A stretch of 64,000 nt of DNA from Acidobacteriota bacterium (GCA_002730525.1 PCAK01000005.1:65280-129279), one strand, 5' to 3'; counted from the stretch's first letter, positions 45,068 through 53,901 are shown. Numbers and translations are program-made. The notes: a model not told the origin generated them from the sequence alone.

Positions 45068-45949
45068 TCACCTCGCCACCGTCCTCGAGAAGCGGCCGAA
45101 GGCCGCGGCCAGATAGGCCACCACGGAATCCTTGTCGCCCGACACGTCGCCCGAGTCGCCATAGCGCAGCACGACTCCATCAGTTGCGCCGAGTCGCCGC
45201 GCGGCGTCCATGACCGCCACGGCCGGTCCGCCACCACAGGCCACGAAGCGGCCGCGGTCGGCTTCCGGATACCGTTCCAGTTCGGCTCCCCACGCGGCGG
45301 GATCCAGCGACCGCACGGCTCCGAGCACGGGGGCCGCGAGCGCCTCGGCGCGCTCGGCGTCGACGTAGTGCGCCAGGTCGGTGCTGGCCACCAGCAGCGC
45401 CCGCCGCTCGGCCAGACTATCGACCAGTGCATCCGCCAGCGCTGCGATCGTCGCCGCGGTCTGGAATCCCATGACCAACGGCACGATTGGCGCGTCGGGC
45501 AGCAGGTGCTTCAGAAACGGAAACTGCAACTCCAGGGAGTGTTCGCGCTGGTGCGCCGCACGGTTCACCTCGACCACCGCCGACGACGCCAAGTCCGCCG
45601 CGCACACCGACTCCAATCGCAGCGGACCGAGCGGGGTCTCGAAGGCCCCATGGTCGTCGAGCGCGACGCCGTCGAACCCGACGTAGTGCGAGGGCCCGAC
45701 CAGGACGACGAGCTCGAACGGAATCGCGGTCGCGACGGCGTACGCGTGCGCCGCGACCGCACCCGAGTACATCAGGCCGGCGTGCGGAGCGATAATCGCG
45801 GTCACGGAGCCGTCGAGCATCGCCGGTGCCGGTGTTGGCGTCGATGCCAGGTAGCCGTCCAACTCGCGCGCAAGCGCACCGGCAGTCGCCGGATACCAGG
45901 TTCCCGCAACCGCCGCGGGCCGGCTATCGGACGACCGGGTCGGGGACAC
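45068..45949 (-). CDS. amrB: MEMO1 family protein (AmmeMemoRadiSam system protein B)
   Basis: 293 aa. The MEMO fold resembles nonheme-iron dioxygenases; conserved parts here are VAGTWYPA, IIAPHAGLMYSGAVAAHAY, VLVGPSHYVGF, EHSLELQFPFLKHL and STDLAHYV. The His residues in APHAG and DLAHY are the likely metal ligands. GTG 45949 coincides with the start predicted from TAGCAT. Its product probably works with the AMMECR1 protein encoded downstream. Confidence 0.9.
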   Translation of the reverse strand: MSPTRSSDSRPAAVAGTWYPATAGALARELDGYLASTPTPAPAMLDGSVTAIIAPHAGLMYSGAVAAHAYAVATAIPFELVVLVGPSHYVGFDGVALDDHGAFETPLGPLRLESVCAADLASSAVVEVNRAAHQREHSLELQFPFLKHLLPDAPIVPLVMGFQTAATIAALADALVDSLAERRALLVASTDLAHYVDAERAEALAAPVLGAVRSLDPAAWGAELERYPEADRGRFVACGGGPAVAVMDAARRLGATDGVVLRYGDSGDVSGDKDSVVAYLAAAFGRFSRTVAR

Positions 45950-45955
45950 GACTCG

Positions 45956-45961
45956 ATGCTA
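45956..45961 (-). promoter_or_regulatory. Leaderless -10 element for the MEMO-AMMECR1 operon
   Basis: Minus-strand TAGCAT ends exactly 7 nt before GTG 45949, placing +1 on the G of the start codon. No ribosome site exists. Confidence 0.55.
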
Positions 45962-46009
45962 CCACCCGGCCGGCGGCCCGGAGCCGGGCTGCTGGTGCGG
46001 GTCGCGGGC

Positions 46010-46015
46010 TATAAT
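46010..46015 (+). promoter_or_regulatory. -10 element for the PHP hydrolase operon
   Basis: Perfect TATAAT with predicted +1 at 46022. ATG 46030 would have an 8-nt leader; ATG 46051 has GAGG 5 nt upstream inside the transcript and is preferred. Confidence 0.6.
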
Positions 46016-46050
46016 TCGACGTTCGAGGAATGCTGAGGATTGAGGCTCAT

Positions 46051-47076
46051 ATGATGCCGTGCGTCTCCCGTCCGCTGCGCAGCGCCGCACTGGCGACGCT
46101 GTCCGTCATGGTGCTGCTCGCGACGGCCTCCGGGTCGGCCGACGCACAGCCCTCGGCCCGCCGCTGGTACAAGGGCAACACCCACACGCACACCGTCAAC
46201 AGCGACGGCGACAGTGCGCCGGACGAGGTGGTGCGATGGTATCGCGAGCGCGACTACCACTTCCTCGTCCTCTCGGATCACAACTTCCTGACGTCGGTCG
46301 ACGGCGTCAATGCGGTGTACGGCGCCGACGAGCAGTTCCTCGTCATCCGAGGCAAAGAAGTCACGGACGCGTTCGAAGACAAGCCGATCCACATCAATGG
46401 CCTGAATGTGCAGCGCCTGGTCGAACCCCAGGGGGGCAACAGCGTTGTCGAAGTCGTGCAGCGCAACGTCGACGAGATCCGAGCGGCGTCGGGCGTGCCC
46501 CACATCAACCACCCGAACTTCGGATGGGCGATCACGGCGGACAAGCTACGGCAGGTCCGGAACAACCGGCTGTTCGAGGTGTACAACGGCCATCCCCGGG
46601 TGAACAACCTCGGCGGCGGTGGTGTGCCCGGACTCGAAGAGATGTGGGACGCCATCTTGACGAGTGGCATCCTGCTCTACGGCATCGCCGTCGATGACGC
46701 GCACATCTTCAAGCGCCCCTGGGATCCCGATGCCGCCCGGCCCGGCCGCGGCTGGACCATGGTGCGGGCGAATTCCCTGACGGCCGCCGATCTGCTGGAG
46801 GCGATCGGCCAGGGAGAGTTCTACGCTTCGACCGGGGTCGTGTTCGAGGACTACCGGGTGACCGACGCGTCGATGACGATCGCCATTGAGGAAATTCCCT
46901 CGAGCAAGTACCGGGTCGAGTTCATCGGCGCGGAAGGGCGTCTCCTGGAGGAGACGACCGCGAACCCGGCGGTCTACGAGTTCACCGGCCAGGAGCGCTA
47001 CGTCCGCGCCAAGGTGCTGGAGTCGAACGGCCTCACGGCCTGGCTCCAGCCGGTCATGCTCGACGCAACCCGATGA
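46051..47076 (+). CDS. PHP-domain metal-dependent hydrolase, CehA/McbA-like (secreted)
   Basis: 341 aa. Signal peptide (about 9-32, ending ADAQ). The PHP domain begins at once with GNTHTHTVNSDGDS (metal His pair and Asp) and continues with LVLSDHNFL, GVPHINHPNFGW and GIAVDDAHIF, the remaining ligands. Members hydrolyse phosphoesters or carbamates; the exported form here probably acts on an environmental or envelope substrate. Some in-frame room exists up to ATG 46030. yggT follows after 11 bp. Confidence 0.85.
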   Translation: MMPCVSRPLRSAALATLSVMVLLATASGSADAQPSARRWYKGNTHTHTVNSDGDSAPDEVVRWYRERDYHFLVLSDHNFLTSVDGVNAVYGADEQFLVIRGKEVTDAFEDKPIHINGLNVQRLVEPQGGNSVVEVVQRNVDEIRAASGVPHINHPNFGWAITADKLRQVRNNRLFEVYNGHPRVNNLGGGGVPGLEEMWDAILTSGILLYGIAVDDAHIFKRPWDPDAARPGRGWTMVRANSLTAADLLEAIGQGEFYASTGVVFEDYRVTDASMTIAIEEIPSSKYRVEFIGAEGRLLEETTANPAVYEFTGQERYVRAKVLESNGLTAWLQPVMLDATR

Positions 47077-47087
47077 GGTAACGGCGC

Positions 47088-47318
47088 GTGCTGCTGGGAA
47101 CCTTGTTCGACCTGTACTCGCTGGTCGTGATCGTCGCGGTCGTGATGTCGTGGATGCAGCTGCCACCACATCACCCGGCGGCCCAGTTCGTCGGCACGCT
47201 GACCGAGCCCGTCCTCGCTCCGATTCGCCGGGTGCTGCCGCCAATGGGCGGACTGGACCTCTCGCCGATGATCCTGCTCATCGGCCTGCAATTCCTGCGA
47301 CGTCTATTCATGGTGTAA
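47088..47318 (+). CDS. YggT family membrane protein
   Basis: 76 aa, essentially one YggT unit: two hydrophobic helices around the family motif PVLAPIRRVLPPMGGLDLSPMI. Function uncertain; linked in other bacteria to osmotic tolerance and to cell-division-associated loci. GTG 47088 has GAGGTAA upstream. Followed after 12 bp by gatC, so it probably shares that transcript. Confidence 0.88.
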   Translation: MLLGTLFDLYSLVVIVAVVMSWMQLPPHHPAAQFVGTLTEPVLAPIRRVLPPMGGLDLSPMILLIGLQFLRRLFMV

Positions 47319-47330
47319 CCGGAGCGCCGC

Positions 47331-47630
47331 ATGTCCTCCCATCTGACCAAGGCCGACGTCGAACGGATCGCCGAACTGGCGCGCCTCGAGTTATCCAAGG
47401 AAGAGCAGGAGACGTTCGCTCGGCAACTGGCCGAGATCCTGACCTACGCGGAGGCCGTCCAGGCGGTCGACACGACCGACGTCCCGCCGACCACACACCT
47501 GCTCTCCAGCCACGAGGCTCTGCGCGCGGACGAGCTGCGCGACTCGCTACCACGGGAAGACGCGCTCGCCAACGCGCCGGACGCGGCGGCTGAAGAGGGC
47601 TTCTTCAAGGTCCCGAAGGTCATCGGATGA
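47331..47630 (+). CDS. gatC: Asp/Glu-tRNA amidotransferase subunit C
   Basis: 99-aa scaffold subunit of the GatCAB enzyme that converts misacylated Glu-tRNA(Gln) and Asp-tRNA(Asn) to the correct amides. Family features: LTKADVERIAELARLELS near the start and GFFKVPKVI at the end. GGAG lies 6 nt before the ATG. Stop and gatA start overlap (ATGA). Confidence 0.95.
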   Translation: MSSHLTKADVERIAELARLELSKEEQETFARQLAEILTYAEAVQAVDTTDVPPTTHLLSSHEALRADELRDSLPREDALANAPDAAAEEGFFKVPKVIG

Positions 47631-49093
47631 CGATCTCGACGCGAACGCTGGTAGAGGTGCGCGACGCGGTGGCCGACGGAGCCGCCACGGCGGTCGACGT
47701 CTGCACCGACTACCTCGATCGGATCGCGGCGACCGACCCGTCGCTGCACGCGTTCAACCGCGTCACTCGAGAGCGGGCACTTGAGCGCGCGGCGATGCTC
47801 GACCGGTCGCGAGTCGCCGACGATCACCGGCCGTTGCTGGGCGTCCCGATCGCCGTCAAGGACAACCTCTGCACGCGAGGCGTCGCGACGACCGCTTCGT
47901 CACGCGCCCTCGACGGATTCGTCCCGCCGTACGACGCGACGGTCATCGCGCGGTTGGAAGACGCCGGCGCTGTCGTCGTCGGCAAGACGAACTGCGACGA
48001 GTTCGCCATGGGTTCGTCGACCGAGAACTCCGCATTCGGACCGACGCACAACCCGTGGGACCTGGCACGCAGCCCGGGCGGATCGAGCGGCGGCTCGGCC
48101 GCGGCCGTCTCGGCTCGGCTCGTTCCGGGCGCCCTGGGCTCGGACACCGGCGGCTCGATTCGCCAGCCGGCGGCCCTGTGCGGCGTCGTGGGCCTGAAAC
48201 CGACCTACGGGCGCGTCTCGCGTTACGGCCTGCTGGCCTTCGCCTCGTCACTCGACCAGATCGGGCCGCTGACGCTGACCGTGCGGGACGCCGCACTGCT
48301 GCTGGAAGTCATCGCCGGCGCTGATCCGTGCGATGCCACCGCCGCCCCGAACGCGGTGGCCACCTACGCCGACGGGCTCGACGGCGACCTAAGGGGCATC
48401 CGACTGGGCGTACCTTCCGGCCTGCTCGAGGACGGCGTGGATGCCGACGTCGGCCGCGTGTTCGACGAAGCGGTCGCGGCGTTCCGGGCCGCCGGCGCGA
48501 CCATCGCGGACGTCGCGCTCCCGCATGCCAGCTATGCCATCCCCGTCTACTACTTGATCGCCACGGCCGAGGCCAGTTCGAACCTCGCTCGCTACGACGG
48601 TGTCCGCTACGGGCATCGCGCCTCGCTGGATCCCGCGACGGCGACCTTGACCGCCATGTACGACCGAACCCGCAGCGAGGGGTTCGGCGCTGAAGTGAAG
48701 CGCCGCATCATGCTCGGCACCTACGCACTCAGCGCCGGCTATTACGATGCGCACTACCTGAAAGCACAGCAGGTCCGCACCTTGATCCGGCAGGACTACG
48801 AGGCGGCGCTCGAGTCGGTCGACGCCGTGCTCATGCCGACGAGCCCGGTGCCGGCGTTCGCGCTGGGAGACAAGGTCGACGACCCGCTGCAGATGTACCT
48901 GCTCGACGTCTTTACGGTGAGCGCCAACCTCGCCGGCCTTCCGGCGATGAGCGTGCCGGCCGGATTCACACCGGGACGGCTGCCGGTCGGCGCACAGCTC
49001 GTGGGGCGAGCGTTCGATGAAGCGGGGCTGCTACGGATTGCGGACGGCTACGAGCGCGCCAACGGCTGGTGGAGAGAATCGCCGACCCTCTGA
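47627..49093 (+). CDS. gatA: Asp/Glu-tRNA amidotransferase subunit A
   Basis: 488-aa amidase that releases ammonia from glutamine for the GatCAB reaction; cytosolic. The Ser-cisSer-Lys triad is visible: Lys in IAVKDNLCTRG, the cis-Ser in PGGSSGGSAAAV and the nucleophile Ser in GSDTGGSIRQPA. Full length. gatB is not in the window; genes after gatA are on the other strand. Confidence 0.97.
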   Translation: MTISTRTLVEVRDAVADGAATAVDVCTDYLDRIAATDPSLHAFNRVTRERALERAAMLDRSRVADDHRPLLGVPIAVKDNLCTRGVATTASSRALDGFVPPYDATVIARLEDAGAVVVGKTNCDEFAMGSSTENSAFGPTHNPWDLARSPGGSSGGSAAAVSARLVPGALGSDTGGSIRQPAALCGVVGLKPTYGRVSRYGLLAFASSLDQIGPLTLTVRDAALLLEVIAGADPCDATAAPNAVATYADGLDGDLRGIRLGVPSGLLEDGVDADVGRVFDEAVAAFRAAGATIADVALPHASYAIPVYYLIATAEASSNLARYDGVRYGHRASLDPATATLTAMYDRTRSEGFGAEVKRRIMLGTYALSAGYYDAHYLKAQQVRTLIRQDYEAALESVDAVLMPTSPVPAFALGDKVDDPLQMYLLDVFTVSANLAGLPAMSVPAGFTPGRLPVGAQLVGRAFDEAGLLRIADGYERANGWWRESPTL

Positions 49094-49099
49094 CGGAGG

Positions 49100-49417
49100 C
49101 TAGCGAGCGGGCACGGGCTGCGCCGGCGAGCGGAAGAGCCAGATCAGGCCCATCACGGCGAGCAGCACGACCAGCGCGGGCACGGCCAGCGCCGCCGCCG
49201 CGCCCACGAATGCCGCGAGCAGGATCAGGCCGACCACGGGCGCCAGCAGCAGGGCGACCGCCGCGCCAAAGACGAGCCCGAAGAACGTCTTGAAGAGAAG
49301 AACGGGAATCAGCACCAGCCCGAGCAGCAGCTTGGCGAAGACCAGCCCCACCGCCACACCGGCGACGGCCAGTGCACCGAAGGTCACGACCGCGCCCAGC
49401 GCCATCAACTCGAACAT
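49100..49417 (-). CDS. Small hydrophobic membrane protein
   Basis: 105 aa, almost entirely Ala/Val/Leu/Gly-rich, with three or four likely membrane helices and a short polar tail (FRSPAQPVPAR). Not recognised. It begins MFELMALGAVV, without a cleavable signal. It lies 19 bp downstream of another small membrane protein gene and converges with gatA, whose stop is 6 bp away. Confidence 0.6.
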   Translation of the reverse strand: MFELMALGAVVTFGALAVAGVAVGLVFAKLLLGLVLIPVLLFKTFFGLVFGAAVALLLAPVVGLILLAAFVGAAAALAVPALVVLLAVMGLIWLFRSPAQPVPAR

Positions 49418-49436
49418 CGGCTCTTCAGCCCTCCCA

Positions 49437-49703
49437 CTATCCCCTACGGGACGCCTGCTCGAGAAGTTCCGGGGTCTTCAACTGATCGGCGGGGCCGCGC
49501 GGTGCATCGGGTGGCAGGTAGGCGAACTCGCCGTCCAGGTCGTCGAAGTTCCTGAAGACCAGAGTCTTCCGACTGCCCCGGCGCAGCTTCGGCATGGCCA
49601 GGGCAACGCAGACACCGATGAACAGCGCGAGCAGGAAGACGGTCGAGGCGCCGAGTCCTTGCAGCGCTCCGACGGCGAGATCGGTGATCTCGGCCGAGGT
49701 CAC
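49437..49703 (-). CDS. Single-pass membrane hypothetical protein
   Basis: 88 aa with one membrane helix (about 20-37: STVFLLALFIGVCVALAM) followed by a basic cytosolic stretch and an acidic FDDLDGEFAYLPPD segment. Not recognised. GTG 49703 overlaps the stop of the omega-like gene (GTGA), so the two are translated together. Confidence 0.6.
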   Translation of the reverse strand: MTSAEITDLAVGALQGLGASTVFLLALFIGVCVALAMPKLRRGSRKTLVFRNFDDLDGEFAYLPPDAPRGPADQLKTPELLEQASRRG

Positions 49704-50008
49704 CGGGCGGTCTCCCCGACCGGCGGCTTGTCGGGCAGCTCGTAGACGACGAGCCCCTCCTCCACTTCCTGCATCGCCACGCGCTCGAGTTTCGGCGGCA
49801 TCTCGGGCCTCGCACCCGTCTCGGGGTCCGGACGGAGGTGCGCGAGCCGCGGCAGCGCGCCCCGCCGGAGTTGCTTGGCACGCTGGGCCGCCACGTCGAC
49901 GTAGAGGAAACGACTCCGAATCGGAGCCATCTTCGGCAGCGGCTTCGGCTCGGGCGCGGCCTCCACAACAGCATCTTCAGCGGGTACAGGGATTGACGTC
50001 TCGTCCAT
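49700..50008 (-). CDS. RNA polymerase omega-like protein
   Basis: 102 aa. The middle and end (SRFLYVDVAAQRAKQLRRGALPR and KLERVAMQEVEEGLVVYEL) resemble RpoZ, in which the helix VxxAxxRAxQL contacts the beta' tail and xxxAxxEVxxGxV ends the conserved core. An acidic, proline-rich N-terminus of about 30 residues is added. It may be the genuine omega subunit or a paralogue. ATG 50008 lies 9 nt past a TATCCT, so the mRNA would be almost leaderless. Confidence 0.6.
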   Translation of the reverse strand: MDETSIPVPAEDAVVEAAPEPKPLPKMAPIRSRFLYVDVAAQRAKQLRRGALPRLAHLRPDPETGARPEMPPKLERVAMQEVEEGLVVYELPDKPPVGETAR

Positions 50009-50016
50009 AACCAATC

Positions 50017-50049
50017 AGGATACTCCAAATCACCGGAAGACGCTATCCT
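50017..50049. promoter_or_regulatory. Divergent short-leader promoters: omega-like gene and glycosyltransferase
   Basis: TATCCT occurs on both strands: minus 50022-50017 (ATG 50008) and plus 50044-50049 (ATG 50058). In each case 9 nt separate the last T from the start codon position, implying leaders of about 2 nt. Confidence 0.55.
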
Positions 50050-50057
50050 CGCTTGTC

Positions 50058-50927
50058 ATGCACGTCAGCGGCTTTACCATCGTCCGTAATGCCGTCAAGT
50101 TCGGCTACCCGTTCCAGGAAAGCATCCGTTCCCTGCTCCCGCTTGTCGACGAGATGATCGTGGCAGTGGGCAAGAGCTCGGATGGCACGATCGAGGGCGT
50201 GCGGGGCGTGCGCTCGCCCAAGATCCGCATCGTCGAAACGACATGGGATCTCTCGAAGCGCGAGGGCGGACGGTTGCTGGCCGAGCAGACAGACCTGGCG
50301 CTGACTGAATGCGCCGGTGACTGGTGTTTCTATCTACAGGCCGATGAAGTGGTCCACGAACGGGACTACCCTCGCATCCGACGCGCGATGCAGCAGTTCC
50401 TGGCCCGGCCTGCGATTGAGGGGCTGTGGTTCCGGTACGCCCACTTCCGGGCCGGCTACGATGTTCGCGACACGCTGGGCTATCGGCGCGCCGTCCGAAT
50501 CGTGAGGAATGGCGTCGGTATCCGGTCGCGCGCGGACGCGTGCACCTTCTGGGGCAGCAACGGCCGGCCGCTGCACCCACGCTGGCCCAGCGGAACCAGG
50601 CCAGCCGGGGGCGAAATCTATCACTACGGCGGAGTCCGTCCCCCTCGCCTGCAGGGGATACGCAGAGCGACCCTGGAACAGATGTACGACGAGGGCCGGA
50701 TGGGAGATTCGGCTCCTGAGCACGAGATCCCGGACTGGACGTACGACTACCGGGGATGCGTGCCGTTCCAAGGCACCCACCCGGCCGTCATGTCCGATCG
50801 GATCTCTTCAATGGACTGGGAACGGCCACCCTTTCATCCCGTGCCCCGATGGCGGGACAGCTACTGGTGGCGGGTTCGGCTCCGGAAGGCTGGGTTGTTG
50901 CCACGAGGGTGGGTCGACTGGCCCTAA
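50058..50927 (+). CDS. Glycosyltransferase family 2-like protein
   Basis: 289 aa, cytosolic or membrane-associated, no signal. N-terminal GFTIVRNAVKFGYPFQESIRSLLPLVDEMIVAVG is typical of GT-A family-2 enzymes, and FYLQADEVVHERDY supplies the metal-binding DxD-like site. Sugar donor and acceptor are unknown; LPS core or capsule decoration is plausible. No other glycan genes adjoin. The C-terminus is rich in Trp, Pro and Arg. Confidence 0.8.
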   Translation: MHVSGFTIVRNAVKFGYPFQESIRSLLPLVDEMIVAVGKSSDGTIEGVRGVRSPKIRIVETTWDLSKREGGRLLAEQTDLALTECAGDWCFYLQADEVVHERDYPRIRRAMQQFLARPAIEGLWFRYAHFRAGYDVRDTLGYRRAVRIVRNGVGIRSRADACTFWGSNGRPLHPRWPSGTRPAGGEIYHYGGVRPPRLQGIRRATLEQMYDEGRMGDSAPEHEIPDWTYDYRGCVPFQGTHPAVMSDRISSMDWERPPFHPVPRWRDSYWWRVRLRKAGLLPRGWVDWP

Positions 50928-50952
50928 GCCATGCGCCCTGGCGCCATGCGCC
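50928..50952. repeat. Short direct repeat with hairpin
   Basis: GCCATGCGCC occurs twice (50928-50937 and 50943-50952). GCGCC-CT-GGCGC inside it folds into a 5-bp stem just after the glycosyltransferase stop, in a 55-bp gap between convergent genes. Confidence 0.5.
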
Positions 50953-50982
50953 GACCCACCCGTCGAGGTCGCTCACCGACGA

Positions 50983-52863
50983 CTAGGCGCCCACGACCTC
51001 CCCGTCGATCACCTCGCCATCCGGCGCCGTGGGATCCCCCTGCGAGGCCGGCGGCTCCTCCGGACGGGGCAGCAAGCCGGCAATCTCCTCGACGCGCTGC
51101 TGCAGGTCCTTCGCCGCGGCCTGAATGACGCCGACTTCGGTGCCCTTCGAGGCTTCCCGCGCTGCCGCCATTGATGTCTCGGCTCGCTCGACGTCGGGCT
51201 GCGGCAGACGATCGCGGTTCTCGGTCACCGTGTGCTCCAGACCGTAGACCGCTGCATCGAGCTGATTCCGCTCGTCGATCAGCGTTCGATACGCGCGGTC
51301 TTCCGCTTCGTGCGCCGCGGCTTCCTGGACGAGCCGATCGACATCGTCGGACGAGAGGCCGCTGGAGGCGGTGATCGTCATCTCCTGGGCTTTCGCCGTC
51401 GCCTTGTCCGTGGCCGACACGTGCACGATGCCGTTCGCGTCGATGTTGAAGATCACCTCGACCTGCGGCACCCCGCGCGGCGCCGGGGCCAGGCCAACCA
51501 GATGGAACCGGCCAAGCGTGCGATTGTCTTTCGCGCCCGGCCGCTCGCCCTGCAGCACGTGCACCTCGACGCTCGTCTGGCTGTCGGCGGCCGTCGAGAA
51601 GATCTCGCTCTTCCGCGTCGGAATCGTGGTGTTGCGCGGAATCAGCGGAGTCATCACGCCGCCCAGCGTCTCGATGCCCAGCGACAGCGGCGTCACGTCG
51701 AGCAGCAGCACATCCTTGACGTCGCCGGCCAGTACGCCACCCTGAATGGCGGCGCCGATGGCTACGACCTCGTCGGGGTTGACCCCCTTGTGGGGGTCCT
51801 TGCCGAAGTAGTCGCGCACCAGCGACTGCACCTTTGGCATCCGTGTGGAGCCACCCACCAGCACCACCTCGTCGACGGCGGCGGCCTGGAGGCCCGCGTC
51901 GGCCAGGGCCTGCTTCACCGGGCCGAGTGTGCGTTGCAGCAGGTCGTCGACCAGCTGCTCGAGCTTGGCGCGGCTGAGCTTGAGCGACAGATGCTTCGGA
52001 CCGGCCGAGGTCGCGGTGATGAAGGGCAGACTGATCTCGGTCTCGAGCGCCGTCGACAGTTCAATCTTCGCTTTCTCAGCGGCTTCCCGGAGGCGCTGGA
52101 GGGCCATCCGGTCGGCCGATAGGTCCACGCCGTCGGTCGCCGAGAACTGCTCGACCATCCAGTCGACGATGCGGTGGTCCAGATCGTCTCCGCCGAGATG
52201 GGTGTCACCGTTGGTCGACTTCACCTCGACGACGCCCTCACCGACCTCGAGGATGGAGATGTCGAACGTGCCGCCGCCGAAGTCGAAGACGGCGATCGTT
52301 TCATCACCCTTCTTGTCGAGGCCGTAGGCGAGGGCAGCAGCGGTCGGCTCGTTGATGATCCGCTCGACCGTCAGGCCGGCAATCTTCCCCGCGTCCTTCG
52401 TGGCCTGGCGTTGCGCGTCGTTGAAGTACGCCGGAACCGTCACAACGGCGTCCGCCACCGGATGCCCCAGATGATCCTCCGCGGCCTGCTTCAGCTTCTG
52501 GAGAACCGCTGCCGAAATCTGCGGCGGCGACTGGACCGTCCCGTGCAACTCGACCGCGACGTCACCGTTCTTCGCGGCCACGATGCGGTACGGCATGCGT
52601 GCGGACTCGGACGCGATCTCGGCGTGCTTGCGGCCGATGAACCGCTTCACGGAGGACACGGTCTGCTCCGGGTTCGTCACGGCCTGGCGCTTCGCGATCT
52701 CGCCAACGAGACGTTCGCCGTCCTTCGAAACGGCGACGACCGACGGGGTCAGCCGGCTCCCCTCCTGGTTGACGATGACGGCCGGCTGCCCGCCCTCCAT
52801 CACGCTGACCACCGAATTCGTCGTGCCCAGGTCGATTCCGATAACGCTCTTGCTTCTGCTCAT
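50983..52863 (-). CDS. dnaK: Chaperone protein DnaK (Hsp70)
   Basis: 626-aa ATP-dependent chaperone that binds unfolded polypeptides in the cytosol. The ATPase domain has [48 protein letters not shown] and [10 protein letters not shown]. The substrate domain begins after [17 protein letters not shown] 52863 has GGAGGA directly upstream; the frame to 52941 runs through the promoter region. grpE and dnaJ are not adjacent, so this is a stand-alone dnaK. The C-terminus [10 protein letters not shown] keeps the usual acidic character. Regulation is suggested by an AT-rich upstream region with a HAIR-like dyad. Confidence 0.96.
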   Translation of the reverse strand: MSRSKSVIGIDLGTTNSVVSVMEGGQPAVIVNQEGSRLTPSVVAVSKDGERLVGEIAKRQAVTNPEQTVSSVKRFIGRKHAEIASESARMPYRIVAAKNGDVAVELHGTVQSPPQISAAVLQKLKQAAEDHLGHPVADAVVTVPAYFNDAQRQATKDAGKIAGLTVERIINEPTAAALAYGLDKKGDETIAVFDFGGGTFDISILEVGEGVVEVKSTNGDTHLGGDDLDHRIVDWMVEQFSATDGVDLSADRMALQRLREAAEKAKIELSTALETEISLPFITATSAGPKHLSLKLSRAKLEQLVDDLLQRTLGPVKQALADAGLQAAAVDEVVLVGGSTRMPKVQSLVRDYFGKDPHKGVNPDEVVAIGAAIQGGVLAGDVKDVLLLDVTPLSLGIETLGGVMTPLIPRNTTIPTRKSEIFSTAADSQTSVEVHVLQGERPGAKDNRTLGRFHLVGLAPAPRGVPQVEVIFNIDANGIVHVSATDKATAKAQEMTITASSGLSSDDVDRLVQEAAAHEAEDRAYRTLIDERNQLDAAVYGLEHTVTENRDRLPQPDVERAETSMAAAREASKGTEVGVIQAAAKDLQQRVEEIAGLLPRPEEPPASQGDPTAPDGEVIDGEVVGA

Positions 52864-52912
52864 CGCTCCTCCGTCGGGCTCTGTGGCTTCGGCCCGGAAA
52901 ATGATTCCACCG

Positions 52913-52941
52913 ATGATACATAGATAGTTATCTATATGCAA
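52913..52941 (-). promoter_or_regulatory. dnaK promoter (-35 and -10)
   Basis: On the minus strand, TTGCAT (52941-52936) and TATCAT (52918-52913) are separated by 17 bp. This is the clearest two-box promoter in the window. Predicted +1 is near 52906, with a 43-nt leader ending in GGAGGA. Confidence 0.55.
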
Positions 52942-52951
52942 TCATATTTAC

Positions 52952-52968
52952 TGAGTGACTATCACTCA
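52952..52968. promoter_or_regulatory. HAIR-like inverted repeat upstream of dnaK
   Basis: TGAGT-N7-ACTCA matches the core of HAIR, the HspR operator (CTTGAGT-N7-ACTCAAG), at 11 of 14 positions. It lies 10 bp upstream of the dnaK -35. A second dyad, ATAGATA-GT-TATCTAT (about 52919-52934), overlaps the promoter spacer. HspR itself is not in the window. Confidence 0.45.
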
Positions 52969-53063
52969 TGTATATGAGATATCAGAACCAAATGATTAAA
53001 GCGTTTGTTTTCAGTCTGATACAAATGCCAACCGCCGATCGGGTCGCCTGACTTGGGCGCTAC

Positions 53064-53069
53064 TATAAT
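53064..53069 (+). promoter_or_regulatory. -10 element for the ymdB-xseA-xseB-ispA run
   Basis: Perfect TATAAT, predicted +1 at 53076, only 6 nt before ATG 53082. The GAGG at 53070-53073 would then lie outside the transcript. Confidence 0.55.
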
Positions 53070-53081
53070 GAGGTCACGGCC

Positions 53082-53900
53082 ATGCGACTGCTCTTCATCG
53101 GCGACATCGTCGGCAAACCCGGACGTGAAATCGTCCGGCGCGGTCTGCGCCCGCTCATCGAGGCACACCAGATCGACCTCGTCATCGCCAACGTCGAGAA
53201 TGCGGCCGGCGGGTTCGGCATCACACGCGAGATCGGCGAGTCGCTCCGTGATCTGGGCATCGAGGTCATGACCTCGGGCAATCACATCTGGGACAAGAAG
53301 GAAGCGCTCGACTACATCACGCGCGAACCGCGCCTGATCCGGCCGGCGAACTACCCCGCGGGCACGCCCGGTTATGGGATGTGCACGGTGACGACGTCGG
53401 CGGGGGACGTCGCGGTCGCCGTCATCAATGTCATGGGGCGTGTCTTCATGCAGCCCCTCGACAACCCGTTCAGCGTGGTCCTCGATCAGATTCGCGTCGC
53501 GCGGGAGGAGACCCGCGTCATCTTTGTCGACTTTCACGCGGAAGCGACGTCCGAGAAAATCGCGATGGGCTGGCATCTCGACGGCCAGGTCACCGCGGTC
53601 GTCGGCACCCATACGCATGTCCAGACCGCCGATGCCCGCCTGCTCCCTGGCGGCACGGCGTACATCACCGACGTCGGCATGACCGGACCGCACGACTCGA
53701 TCATCGGCGTGGAAACGGGCGCGGCGCTGTCGCGGTTCGTCACGGGCCTGCCCAGCCGGTTCGAAACCGCGACACGCGACCCCAAGCTGCATGCCGTCGT
53801 GGTGACGGCCGACGTCGCAACGGGTCTGGCCACCGACATCGCACCGTTGAGCCTGAGCCTGCATGACATCGAAGCGCTTGCGGCGCGACCGGTATCCTGA
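53082..53900 (+). CDS. YmdB family metallophosphoesterase
   Basis: 272 aa, cytosolic calcineurin-like phosphoesterase that in Bacillus hydrolyses 2',3'-cyclic nucleotides and affects development. Signatures: LFIGDIVGKPGRE at the start, NVENAAGGFGITRE, TSGNHIWDKKE, VDFHAEATSEK, GTHTHVQTAD and YITDVGMTGPHDSIIG, containing the metal ligands. It is the first gene of a run with xseA (1 bp gap). Confidence 0.93.
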   Translation: MRLLFIGDIVGKPGREIVRRGLRPLIEAHQIDLVIANVENAAGGFGITREIGESLRDLGIEVMTSGNHIWDKKEALDYITREPRLIRPANYPAGTPGYGMCTVTTSAGDVAVAVINVMGRVFMQPLDNPFSVVLDQIRVAREETRVIFVDFHAEATSEKIAMGWHLDGQVTAVVGTHTHVQTADARLLPGGTAYITDVGMTGPHDSIIGVETGAALSRFVTGLPSRFETATRDPKLHAVVVTADVATGLATDIAPLSLSLHDIEALAARPVS

Positions 53901-53901
53901 C

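Noticed and set aside
52952-52968. CIRCE element (HrcA site) upstream of dnaK
   Set aside because: CIRCE has GCACTC-N9-GAGTGC order; here the arms are the other way round, closer to HAIR.
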